Assembly (NCBI GenBank): GCA_043228905.1
Contig: JBHGNT010000021.1
Span: forward strand, 9,300,001 to 9,364,000
Length of the DNA: 64,000 nucleotides
Direction: 5' to 3'
From: Azolla caroliniana
Lineage: Eukaryota; Polypodiophyta
The position numbers and the translations under genes are program-made. Below are positions 9,619-19,129 of this stretch, piece after piece. Each line of letters starts with the position of its first letter. Position 1 is the first letter of the stretch. Under the pieces are notes generated by a model. It searched no databases. It was not told the DNA's origin and was given only the letters and a program-made list of their open reading frames with translations.

Positions 9619-12425
9619 ATGGATTGACAAACGCTGTCTGAAGCCGCCAAGAAATGGCTATGGCAGCATGGATTGGAGGGTTTCTTAACGATCATGGAGG
9701 CGGTGCCACACAAGGAGGCCAAAAAGATTATCAAAGAAATCGACACAAAGGTGATCACGGAGGAGGTGATCCGTGCGTTAACAGGCCTTCCGGAGGGAGG
9801 CATCTACACGATCGATAATCCGACCTCTGAGCAGCTCATCAAATATTTCGGTGAGTACTCTCTCACCAGCAAGGGCTACAGGACACAGGGCGGCGAAGAC
9901 ATGTTATTCCGCGAAATTGCCCGTGTACTCCATGAGTTCGGCCACGTGTACCCTCGACCCCCCGTCATGCCTCAGAACCGAGCAGGCTTGATCATCGCAA
10001 CGTATGAAGGGGTCAAGGTGGATTGGCTGGTGCTGATCACCGATGGGCTGTGTACGACTATTGATATAGTAAGAGGAAAGGACGGCAAGGAAGGCCGGAA
10101 AATATGGCATGCGGTGACGCAATAACTCACCCTATTGGCGCCACCGGTCGAGCCCGTCCAAACCAAGAAGCAGGGAAGAGCAACAGACGGCACCCCGAAA
10201 CCTGCTTCGAAACGGCAACAACTGTTGGCCTCCAAGGCAACTAAGGGGAAGACGGCCGAGCAAAGAAGGCGGCAAAGGAGCGCACCAACCGGAAGCGGCC
10301 GACAGACACACACGAGGAGACACCGACACGGCCCCTAAAGAGCCTACTCCATCGACCGGTGTAGTAAGAAACGGACACCTTGATGGCAAGAATGAATGCC
10401 AGGATTCAGGCGGAGGAAATGGAGGAAGAACCCACAGAGCACCTTCAGCGGCGGCTGGTGAAGAGCACCGCTGAATCAGCCGGGAAGCGTTCGGACCCAC
10501 AGAAGGATGGAATGCCCGCAACTCACACTGAGCATCCCACGCCAAGGGAGGCATCGGAACCGGTTCGGATGGAACTGGTCACGGAAGTCCTTGCACAACA
10601 GGCAACACCGGCAAGCCCCGTAACTCAAGAGCCGGTTATACAAAGGCCAACCTCCTCAGCTAGCCAAGAACAAGCAGACAAGGGGCGGCTAGCTGAAACA
10701 CACTCAGAGCCGAAACGGCAAAGTGGTCAGCAGGTAGAACCAGAAGTGCAGCTCGACGCAATAAGGCGGGACCAGCCACCGGCAAGTGAACCCATCAGCC
10801 AACCCGCCGTGCAAGCGTAACAACAGTGCACCGGCATCCAATGGCTCCGGTGGATAGGAGAACAAAATGCTGGAGTAGTCGGATGCATAGAGCTGGAGGA
10901 AAGAGCGCAAACAGAATGGTTGCTCGTCACAACCGATAAATTGGAGACGGCCTGGTCAAGGATCCGGTGCCTCGAACAAGACTTGGATCGGATCACAGGA
11001 GACATGGCCAAAATGGCCTTAACCGCAACGCAGATCCAAGCACCGGTGACTCCGGTTAATGTACATATGAATAAGACCCCGGAGACACAAAGTTTCCTAG
11101 AAAAAGATGCGGCGCAAGCCCAAGAGCTTGCGGAATTACGAGATGAACTTGCCGCACAAGAAGCATTACGGAGCCGTGAACGTGACTTGAAGAAGGCGGC
11201 CGAAGAAGAATTAAAAAAGATTGTTGAGAACCTCCGCTGGGCAGAGGAAAACCTGCGTAAAGGACATCATGCTTACGACCGGCTAAAGGAGGAAAAAGAG
11301 AAATTGCTGCAGGAAAAAGACAAGCTGCGATGGATGGCGGAGACGGAAATCGAGAGGCTTAAGGAGGAACTCCGTCAACAGAAGGACCGGGAGGACCGCG
11401 CGCGCCGGTAGATCAACTAGAGGCTGAAGCAGAAGACCGATGATTTTGATCATCTGCATCGGGACTACAAGCAGCTGGAGACGGAGTATAAGCAATAGCA
11501 AGAACGGATGGTCGAGCTCCAGCAAGAAGTTGACAGGGCCACAAAGGCACTCGCCGACGAACGAGCTAAGAGTTCCAAGCTATTGGAGGAAGCGGCGAAT
11601 GACCAGATGGAGCTACACAAACAGAACCATGAAGACAAGGAAAGAGCGACAATGGTATTACAGAGGTTGCAAACAACCTATCAAAATCAATTGTCGCATT
11701 ATAGGGAGCAGGAGGCGGACACGGTCCGTATCATCAAGCAATTGAAAGAGGAGCGACAAGCCGCAGAAAACAAATCACGGATGGGAGCCGAATGGATCCA
11801 GTGCATCCTCCAGTCATGGCTCACTAAGACCAAAAGCTTGATTTACGACAGCTCTGTGCGTTGGTGGACGAAATGGGCACAGAATACGACGGAACTCCAA
11901 TAGCTCAGGGCGGACGTGGAAAACCGGCGGAAGGAGGGTGACGACTATTATACGCTGACATTGGAGAACTTCACCGCCATAAGGGATGAGCTGGCCGAAG
12001 ATTTCACAGCCCTGGCAGATGAACAATTGGTTCAGGTCCGACAGCTCGAAGCTCAACTGGATGACGATTGGCTGGAGGCCCAAATCCAGTTTGAGAGCTA
12101 TGAGCGGACCCGGCTCCGGGAAGAAAAAGCGAGAAAGGCGACAACGGTTAACCTCAGTGATGAGGAACCGTCGCCGGTACTAGGAACAGACGGGGACCAG
12201 GCTGGGGTTAGTCAGCCAGAGACAACTCCGACGGAGGAACCAACGAAGGAAACACCGGTGCCAGAGCAACAAATGGAGCCGCAACCCCAAACAGAGAAGG
12301 CACAAACGGAGTAGCCAAAACCACAGCCACAAACGGAACAGCAGCCACAACAGCAACAACAGATTCCCGATGAACCATTGGAAATTTTGGAGCAAAGCAT
12401 TGTGGACATTTTGGACGAAGCGTAA
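9619..12425 (+). pseudogene. gypsy-A extra ORF downstream of pol, coiled-coil protein
   Basis: A coding region of about 2.8 kb lies between integrase and the 3' LTR. The frame from ATG 9619 (TGA at codon 3) encodes a globular domain to 10125 with ALTGLPEGG, YFGEYSL and FREIARVLHEFGHVYP. This vaguely resembles putative plant transposon protein domains, but I cannot name it firmly. Lys-rich and then Pro/Gln/Glu-rich linkers follow (10135-10820). Next comes a long heptad-rich coiled coil (10920-11900, with RSRERDLKKAAEEELKK) and an acidic Pro/Gln tail ending ILDEA. One or two frameshifts occur near 10335-10380. Stops at 11409, 11418, 11496, 11901 and 12312 are all TAG. A diverged homologue lies at 49727-52079. 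It is not an envelope gene: no signal peptide or membrane segment is seen. Confidence 0.65.
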
Positions 12426-12479
12426 AAGGGCCGGATAATGGGTTCGACGTACAAGGTACTGTCCCACGGGCGTGCCATG

Positions 12480-12943
12480 TGTTACTGGCTGGGAAGAAGG
12501 CTTAACGAGGTCCAAACCAGAGTGTGAAAAGGAATAGTTTATTCGGGAATTGTTGTATTTAGTAGTCTTAATATATATATATTAATATATAAGAAGAAGT
12601 GGACGGACGGACCGGAATCGGTATGCTGATCCGGATCCGGACTGATCCCGAAAAGGTGTCGGTTTGGCACCGTTTTGTATTTCGCACCAGAGACCTATAT
12701 AAAGGCCTGGTTACAATGTAATCGAGAGCGGATAATTAATAGAACTTATTGCCTTAATCTTTCAGTGTTGATTACCGTTCTGTGCTTATTGTATATCTTA
12801 CGCGTGTTAATGATGTATTGTTAAGTAATCGATTAAGGTCTAATTAAGCGTTGTGTTGTAAGTCATTCTGCCGTACCACCCTTTGGTGAAGTGTCTTAAG
12901 TGGACACCCTGTGTTAGGCTGTTGTCCGGCCCTAGGAGTAACA
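12480..12943 (+). repeat. gypsy-A 3' LTR
   Basis: The 464 bp direct copy of 2853-3313 begins TGTTACTGGC and ends AGGAGTAACA. It differs from the 5' copy mainly by transitions. It is followed by cagttttccatctcc, where the gypsy-B LTR resumes. Confidence 0.88.
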
Positions 12944-13297
12944 CAGTTTTCCATCTCCTATTCATAGTTATGACACAACGATCTTCTAATCGTCATATCT
13001 CCCTTATCCAAGTTGCAACTTTAGAGCTTTAAAAAGCTACGATAGCTCTCTTCATAAGCTTTCCAACCCATATTTGAACATGATATTTGACTTCCAAATG
13101 AATGAGTTATGAGCGTTCGTTGTAGACTGTGTTTTGGTGGCCCACTTTTTTCTTCTTTTACTTTTCTCCATCTTTCTTGCTTTTAGTTCAACTTATCCTC
13201 CAAACCTTAGCTCATGTTCTTGGCCTCCGGATGTGAATGCTCCATACGTTATATTTTTGTAGTGTCCAATACCTTGAATTCTAAAATCACTTTCACA
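12944..13297 (-). mobile_element. gypsy-B 5' LTR, outer part
   Basis: This continues the LTR split at 2852 and matches 190-546 closely, ending ctttcaca at 13297. Joined with 2562-2852 it makes an LTR of about 645 bp. Beyond 13297 the sequence changes to copia coding DNA, so this is the outer border of gypsy-B. Confidence 0.78.
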
Positions 13298-13620
13298 CAT
13301 AGCAACATCGGAGGAAGCAAAAGAAGCCATATGGTTGCACTAATTGTCAACTGATTTCTCGGCAGCAAAACGAATCGAGCATCCAACGCCGACCATCTAT
13401 TGTGACTCATAGAGCACAATACACCTCATTTGAAATCCAATATATCATACGAAGACGAAACATATTGAGGTGCGGTTTCATCATATCCGTGAGCTCGTAA
13501 CGGAGAAGAAGCTCGAAGTCCAGAAGATCGACATTGTGAATGTTGTTGATTGCTTGACGAAGCCATGTCCAAATCAACGCTTCAGAACACTAAGAACAAT
13601 GATGGGACTATGACAAACAA
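13298..13620 (+). pseudogene. copia-C RNase H C-terminus
   Basis: A plus-strand frame starting at the gypsy-B border reads ATSEEAKEAIW, then IYCDS followed by a stop, then KTKHIEVRFHHIRELV and DCLTKP, ending QRFRTLRTMMGL. This is the standard end of a Ty1/copia polyprotein: RNase H Asp in YCDS, the KHIDVRYHF-like motif and the LTKPL motif. Stops include one directly after CDS, where Gln is usual. The rest of the element would lie left of the window, displaced by gypsy-B. The region from 13620 to 14100 after it is the 3' untranslated part. Confidence 0.75.
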
Positions 13621-14111
13621 CCGTGGAGAAAGAAGTTTAACGAACTACAGCAAAAGGGAAGTCGAAGACCAACCCAACCGGACAAACAACGAGGGCAAAA
13701 TCCAAAGAATCGGAAGACGCAACACTGAGAAAAGATGTCGATTGGAACAAAGATGATCAACAAGTGAGCAAAGCCAAAGATAGATCAAAGATCCAACAGG
13801 GAGCTCGGAAGTAAGCAAGAAGCAGACGATCGACCAAGGGCCAAGAGTCAAAGTCAAACTTAATTTGATCTGACCTAACAAGCCAATTCGGAAGTAAATC
13901 TACCCAAATGACTCGATCTGACCTACTCAGACCTTCTAACCCGAACAACATAGGCTAGACACTCACATTCACCTCTGCCAATTCAGCCGAATGCCAAAAG
14001 AATTGTATGTATACTTGTAACTATAGATTAGAATTGTAATCTAGGTTCACGGGGGAGAGAACCCAAATGATTTGTATACATAGGAAAGAGTAGCCCTTTT
14101 ACGGGGGAGTT

Positions 14112-14369
14112 TGTTGGCATAAAAGGCCGACTCCTTCCACTTTGTATCCTTAGTGTGAACACATTCTTTAGTTAGTGCTTGAGTATAGAAGCTCAAACCT
14201 AACCTTCTAACGAGGGATCATCTTGAGTCTTGGAGTGTAAGAGTTATAGAGAGAAAATAATAAGAACTTCCATTGAAGCTTGAAATTGTGTCTACCTTCT
14301 GTTTCCTTTCTTGTTGCATATCTGTATTGTTTGTCGTATATCTCACTTATAGGTCCTCATATTCATAAC
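14112..14369 (+). repeat. copia-C 3' LTR
   Basis: A purine tract (acgggggag, about 14102-14110) is followed by TGTTGGCATAAAAGG, and the block ends in ATTCATAACA at 14369. This is about 258 bp with TG...CA ends. A related start (ccttttatgggagag then TGTTGGGCTAAAAG) occurs at 25195-25230. The LTR follows the copia RNase H end at the expected distance. Confidence 0.65.
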
Positions 14370-14954
14370 ACTAACAACACCCGTGTCACTCTAGAGTCCA
14401 GTCTCCCTTCGACGATCGGCCACTGAATTAGTTCGCCTTTGTCCAAACCACCGCTGCACCGAACACTCTCCGTCAAGGAGAGGACGCCTGAACCACCGAG
14501 AAGGCCGCCACTGGAATGTTGAAAAAACCTCCTTTGTAGAAGACCCCAAACCAAACCCCTAACTTAACCAAGAAGAAGGTAAAACCCAAACCCCCAAACT
14601 CATGATGACCACATGAAAAAACCCTAAAGTGTCCCACTAAGAGAACAAGATAGAAGAAAATTGAAACCCTAAAGCCGAAGTAGAGGGAAGAAGAAACCTA
14701 GAACAAGAAACCCTAACCAAGAAGAGAGGGAAGAACCAAATGAAACCCTAAACCTCCACTCAAAGAAAATCCCCCAAAGAAAGAAAGAAGAAGAAGAAGA
14801 AGAATAAGGAAAGAAAACCCTAGATCTAAGTGGTACACTCTCCTATCTCAAAATGGGCGACCACTTTATGGTGCCCCCTCACCCCTTTTTATAGTAGAAA
14901 GGGGTGAGACTTATTACAAAATGAGAGGTCAAATATTCCTCTCTTTTTCAGAGA
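14370..14954. other. intergenic, cluster of AAACCCTA words
   Basis: No gene is recognised. Between about 14620 and 14825 there are five aaaccct(a) words (near 14626, 14665, 14707, 14741 and 14813) in purine-rich sequence with a short gaa microsatellite (14780-14802). A perfect-looking hairpin tcacccctttt/aaaggggtga lies at 14879-14907. AAACCCTA is the core of plant telo-box elements. Confidence 0.4.
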
Positions 14955-15269
14955 GGAATATTTGCCTTGATTTTAGGAGAAGGGATTGATGGGGTGCCTT
15001 AAATCCCTCTTCTCTCATTTTCAAACACACACCACCATGCCCGCTACTTATTACACCCAGGAATATTTGCCTTGATTTTAGGAGAAGAGATTGATGGGGT
15101 GCCTTAAATCCCTCTTCTCTCATTTTCAAACACACACCACCATGCCTGCTACTTATTACACCCAGGAATATTTGCCTTGATTTTAGGAGAAGAGATTGAT
15201 GGAGTGCCTTAAATCCCTCTTCTCTCATTTTCAAACACACACCACCATGCCCGCTACTTATTACACCCT
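14955..15269. repeat. tandem repeat, 3 copies of 105 bp
   Basis: Units begin ggaatatttgcc at 14955, 15060 and 15165 and end ttacaccc. The three copies differ at only a few positions. Because 105 is divisible by three, a minus-strand frame stays open across all copies (35 residues each). I regard this as a by-product of the repeat length rather than a gene. Confidence 0.85.
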
Positions 15270-15424
15270 TACTTCCATGCACTCTCCTTTCACTACGTGC
15301 GTTGTCGTGATGTTGCGTGTCTAATGGGAGAAATTGTGAAATAGTGTGGTTTCACGCACATTACACAAACGATTATAAATATGAAAATTACCCTAGGGTC
15401 TATTGGCATTCGAGTGCATATAGA

Positions 15425-15495
15425 GGGGTACAAGCATGATTTGAACCTTGCACCTCTAAGATAGGAGACATTTATCTTACCATTAGGGCTACTAC
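15425..15495 (-). repeat. tRNA-derived SINE-like fragment
   Basis: On the minus strand, tagccctaatggtaag (15476-15491) resembles a pol III A box and ggttcaaatc (15438-15447) a B box. They are about 30 bp apart, as in tRNAs. There is no complete cloverleaf, so this is not a tRNA gene. A degraded SINE head is the simplest reading. Confidence 0.35.
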
Positions 15496-15499
15496 CAAG

Positions 15500-16130
15500 T
15501 ACTTTAAATGTTGTCTATTTCTATTCATATTCAAAAGGCATAGGAAAACAACCGTACAAAACTGTGTGCACAAAACCATGTTCCAAGCCCATGATTTTGT
15601 GCATGATAGAAGCATGGATAGACCTATAAAAACCCTCTTAAGGCTTGTGTAAGGGGGGGTCAATTTGGAGATCATCATCATCAACAACAACAATAATATA
15701 ATAGTCTTCTTATTCTTCTTCTTGACATCTATCTTCTTCTCAAGTGTAAAATCTTCGATTTTCTCAAGTGTAATAGTGTTTCCTTTTCCTTGACTCCTAC
15801 ATACACATCGTCATTGTTTTGACAATTTCGCGAACGTCCTTCCCGGTTCGAGACCCTAGCGAAGCACGCATGCACGCACATCTTAGCGACAACACATGTG
15901 CACCTAAGTGCCAATCACACTTACAAGCCACAAGCCCTTTGGTGCACTTTAGCACCTTACATTTTATATTTCTCTTACAATATTGCTTTTATTCTTATTT
16001 ACATTTTTCTGATGTGCATGTGCAAACTGTGCACATTCTCGATTTGTCCGCTCCACATGATTTTCTCGCCGTTGCCGAAAATCTTCACAACAACGTAATA
16101 CCAAACATAAACCAATCAATGATGTAAACG
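15500..16130. other. no gene recognised; LTR-like fragment possible
   Basis: There is a TATA-like tatgaccta/ctataaaaaccctc near 15625-15640, a cat/caa trinucleotide patch (15675-15700) and a B-box-like ggttcgagaccc at 15843 without a partner A box. Open frames here are short and show no domain. The TATA-like word and following leader could be an LTR remnant, but no paired copy was seen. Confidence 0.3.
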
Positions 16131-16142
16131 AGATACATAATC

Positions 16143-16395
16143 GAGGCATATAGCCTCTACGCACACGCGACATTTAAAAAAACAAGAGTGAATGTAATAC
16201 GCAATCGAGGTATTGACCTCTTACGCATACAACACAGTTCGCATATCCACTATATAACACTTGAGGTATTGACCTCATACACATACATAACATATGTAAG
16301 TGAACGTAATACGCAATCGAGGTATTGACCTCTTACGCATATGACAAAAATCATATATCAAATACATGGCAATTGAGGTATTGGCCTCATACGCA
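16143..16395. repeat. tandem hairpin repeat, 5 copies, about 56 bp period
   Basis: Five inverted repeats of the form GAGGT-ATTG-ACCTC occur at 16143-16157, 16207-16220, 16263-16276, 16319-16332 and 16375-16388. They are embedded in longer units with flanking acgcat(a)c and aatacgcaatc words. The first copy reads GAGGC-ATATA-GCCTC, so both arms differ and still pair. The last has ggcctc with one changed arm base. Confidence 0.7.
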
Positions 16396-16399
16396 TACA

Positions 16400-17164
16400 T
16401 ATGTACATTTTATACAACCAAACTATTACTACTACAACATATTTTAATGATTGAAATTATTACGTATCGACTAAAACATTAGAATGGGAGATGAAAGAAT
16501 ATATAAAAATAATAATAAAGGAAAATACCGAAGTTCCTTTGTTGGTGTGTATCTAGATCCACCTCGAACAAATGTCAATCAATCATCATCTAACAAAAGA
16601 AACATTAAGAAAAGTGCTCGGATAATGTAAGCGTATGATAAGGAAATATAAGATAAGAAAATAGAGAAGAGAGAGAAAGAAGGGCATTGAGCCACCCGAC
16701 CACCCCCGACCGAAGGGATCAAGATGGAATCGAGCCTAGAGCGGCGTCCCATACCACCGTCGTGGCATCAAGTCGTACTTGGTATTGGGGCGCTTGCTAC
16801 AATAGTTGATCACCACAAGAGTAGAGTCTCGACATAGTCGATAATGTGTTAATGAGGGTAGCTCGCCCTCATAATTATAGCTAGACCTAAGGCCCCCAGG
16901 CAAGTTCACACTTGGCCCTTATGGGTTGTCCCAATTCTTAGGATTAAAAGTAATCCTCCCTTCTTTACACTCTTGTTTAACTCTCACACTTTATCCATGT
17001 GTATAGAATACTACGGTACAATCTTACCACGACATATTATATGCTCATGCCCGTAACTGACCATGTATTCACCTATGGAGGCGGAGCAATATCATGGAGG
17101 TCATAGCTCCAAGAATGTACGACACTCTCCAAAACAAAGGTCGAGTACAATGCCACGTCTCAGG
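16400..17164. other. no gene recognised
   Basis: AT-rich sequence up to about 16650 is followed by a more GC-rich block (16690-16920) and unique-looking sequence up to the copia-A LTR. No open frame with a recognisable domain, tRNA or repeat was seen. Confidence 0.4.
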
Positions 17165-17420
17165 TGTTGGGATATCGGTCCCTCCGGATGGGATGAACAA
17201 GGCTCGGCAAGACCCGGCATCCGCCGGATGATGCAGGCCCGATGAGGAGTGCTCACCAGATGAAGGGACATATTCATAAATGTGTTCCTAAGAGCCCATT
17301 GGGGCTATATTTGTAAATAGCCGAATAGTCATATCAGTATAAATATGACTTAGGGCAAACCTTTGTTGTAGAGTTGGTTGTGTAATTATCGTTGTGGTGA
17401 TAATTCAGTGCGTAACTGTG

Positions 17421-17462
<42 letters not shown>

Positions 17463-17737
17463 GAGGTTGTTGCCTCTGTTGTAACCACTTGGTAGCGAAG
17501 TGAGGGAGCAAGACGTCCTGGCCTTTGTGCCCCATTGTTGTAATCTTGATATAGTGATATTTTGTAGTCTGAGGGTTGCCGTGGTTTTTCCCATAAGTGG
17601 GTTTTCCACGTTAACATCTAGTGCACTCTCTTCTTTACTGTTTTGTGTGTAGTTACACCTCTCCACATCCCTGTTTTCTGTGATTGATCCGACGTCTCGG
17701 TTGTGACCGAGCATAGTCGGAGACAAGTATCCTATCA
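17165..17737 (+). repeat. copia-A 5' LTR
   Basis: The block begins TGTTGGGATATCGGTCCC and ends CCTATCA, three bases before a TGGTATCAGAGC primer-binding site. It contains a TATA-like cagtataaatatg (about 17334) and a (GA)n run (17424-17459). The start and the length (573 bp) match the minus-strand LTR at 53036-53596 (TGTTGGGAAGTCGGTCCC), so both belong to one family. Confidence 0.72.
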
Positions 17738-17740
17738 ATC

Positions 17741-17752
17741 TGGTATCAGAGC
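17741..17752 (+). other. copia-A primer-binding site
   Basis: TGGTATCAGAGC, the complement of the initiator methionine tRNA 3' end, is the usual Ty1/copia primer-binding site. It lies just after the 5' LTR and before gag at 17766. Confidence 0.85.
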
Positions 17753-17765
17753 GAAAACACAAAAA

Positions 17766-18254
17766 ATGGAAGGAGGCGGGAGTGGACTCCCGGGAATGAT
17801 GGTTCTTTACTCGCAGAACTATGCCGACTGGAAGATCAAGATGGAAGACCTTCTCATCGTAAAAGACCTGTATGAACCGATCGATAGAGCTGAAATACCG
17901 AAAGGGGTAGTGGAGTCGGAGTGGAAGCTTTTGAACAGAAAGGTTGTGGCCACCATTCGACAATGCGTCGACGTAAGTGTCCTTCAGCACGTGGCGAACG
18001 ACACGAATGCCCACGAGATGTGGCAGAAGCTGTCGGGTCTATATGAGAGGAAGAATGCTCTGAACAAAATCTCGTTGATGAGGAAAATTGTGAACCTGAA
18101 GTACCGGGACGACGAGAGTATGGCAGAACACGTCAGCACATTTATGGGGTATGTAAATCAACTTGCGGCGATCACGTTCCCCTTGGATTATGCGATGCAG
18201 GCAATCATGCTAATGTGTACCTTGCCAGAAAGTTGGGAGAACTTGATGGTTACT
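17766..18254 (+). pseudogene. copia-A gag, 5' part, interrupted by copia-B
   Basis: ATG at 17766 follows the primer-binding site. The frame reads as a copia Gag of the UBN2 type: NYADWKIKMEDLLIVKDLY, then VVATIRQCVDVSVLQHV and AHEMWQKLSGLYERK, ending CTLPESWENLMVT. Gag forms the particle. At 18254 the frame is broken by the TG end of copia-B. It resumes after the second TTACT at 23621-23745 with EENLSLQTVKISILNEEARQ-like sequence, then ends. The zinc knuckle, protease and integrase are missing. Confidence 0.8.
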
Positions 18255-18538
18255 TGTCGAATACCTGTGTATAATGGACGTATTCACACCATCCCGTTTT
18301 GGCCATTTATGTAATTAGCATAAAGGGCAGTTGCCCTAAGTCGGTCACTATATATAGTGACCTTGTAACCTCTTTGTGAGGTTGGTTGTTGTATTATTTG
18401 CTTTATGAAATAAAGACTCTTTTGTGCCTCTCTCTCTCTCTCTCTCTCTGTGCAACGACCTACATTCTGTCATACGCAGGGAATAAACAGGAATCGAGTG
18501 CTTCTTGATCTTCCGCACTGACGACATTGCTTCCAACA
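18255..18538 (+). repeat. copia-B 5' LTR
   Basis: 284 bp, TGTCGAATACC...CTTCCAACA. It has tatatatagtg (about 18349-18358) as TATA-like core, an aataaag word (18409) and a (CT)n run (18428-18449) in the R/U5 part. The sequence is repeated with no difference noticed at 23337-23620. Confidence 0.93.
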
Positions 18539-18540
18539 TC

Positions 18541-18552
18541 TGGTATCAGAGC
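18541..18552 (+). other. copia-B primer-binding site
   Basis: TGGTATCAGAGC starts two bases after the LTR. It is complementary to the initiator tRNA-Met 3' end and is the normal minus-strand primer site of Ty1/copia elements. Confidence 0.9.
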
Positions 18553-19129
18553 TTGCACAGTAGTCGGTCCTTCAATCCGCTGTCGGCCGTCGTCTCTGCA
18601 TTCGGTTTCCTGCGTCATTCGAAGAAAGAGAGAAGAAGAACAAAAACGAGGTTTGCACCTCATCGCGTTAGATCCCCTTGCTTGGAGTAAGCCAGCAGGT
18701 TGTACTCTGTCCCTTGTGATCGTAACCGCTCGAGGTGAAATCCCCTTGTGCAACCTTGACAACAACCCAAATTCGTGCTTCATCTGGCTGATCGACATTC
18801 GGGAGGATCAGTCGGATCCGTCTCTCTCATCGCTGCAGTCAACCGAAGCAGAATCGGTCCCGATAATCGGTTTCAATAATCGGTATTCGGCATATATATC
18901 CGAAGCGAACCAGGCTCACTCCGACTCGGCGACATTCGGGAAGACCAGTCGGTTCTGTCCCTCAAGTTACCGGAATCAATTCGAGCAAGTTCAACAATAC
19001 ATATATCCGAAGCCGAACCGACTCGGGTTCAAATCCGACTAGAACGATATCGGGTGAGCCAACCGGCTGCACTCCAACAAGGTTCCCAGTCAACTCCGAA
19101 CCGAGCTTCGTCAACCAAAACCGAATTTG
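18553..19129 (+). other. copia-B untranslated leader
   Basis: A 577 bp leader lies between PBS and the polyprotein ATG. Reading frames here are short. It has frequent cggttc, cgaagc and attcggga words. A leader of this size normally holds packaging signals, but none can be pointed to from sequence alone. Confidence 0.5.

Larger units (their letters stand above)
2853..12943 (+). mobile_element. gypsy-A: Ty3/gypsy element, about 10.1 kb, decayed
   Basis: The element is bounded by two direct LTRs (2853-3313 and 12480-12943) beginning TGTTAC and ending GTAACA. Its order is LTR, PBS, gag, protease, RT/RNase H, integrase, spacer, extra ORF, LTR. Protease-RT-RNase H-integrase is the Ty3/gypsy order. 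The LTRs differ by about 17 substitutions by eye (14 transitions) plus small indels, so the insertion is old but not ancient. It is inserted in an LTR of gypsy-B. Ends may be off by up to 7 bp because cagtttt follows both LTRs. Multiple stops and frameshifts make it non-functional as it stands. Confidence 0.9.

Noticed and set aside
9619-12425. Extra gypsy-A ORF as an envelope gene
   Set aside because: No signal peptide, cleavage site or transmembrane helix is seen. The protein is charged and coiled-coil throughout.
14929-15282. Minus-strand ORF with 35-residue repeats as a gene
   Set aside because: It is explained by a 105 bp tandem repeat whose length is divisible by three. No domain and no flanking gene structure.
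15840-15856. B-box-like ggttcgagaccc as part of a tRNA gene
   Set aside because: No A box or cloverleaf partner lies at tRNA distance on either side.
17334-18014. Minus-strand ORF of 226 codons
   Set aside because: It is a shadow of the copia-A LTR and gag on the plus strand. It includes a Ser/Leu run from the GA repeat.
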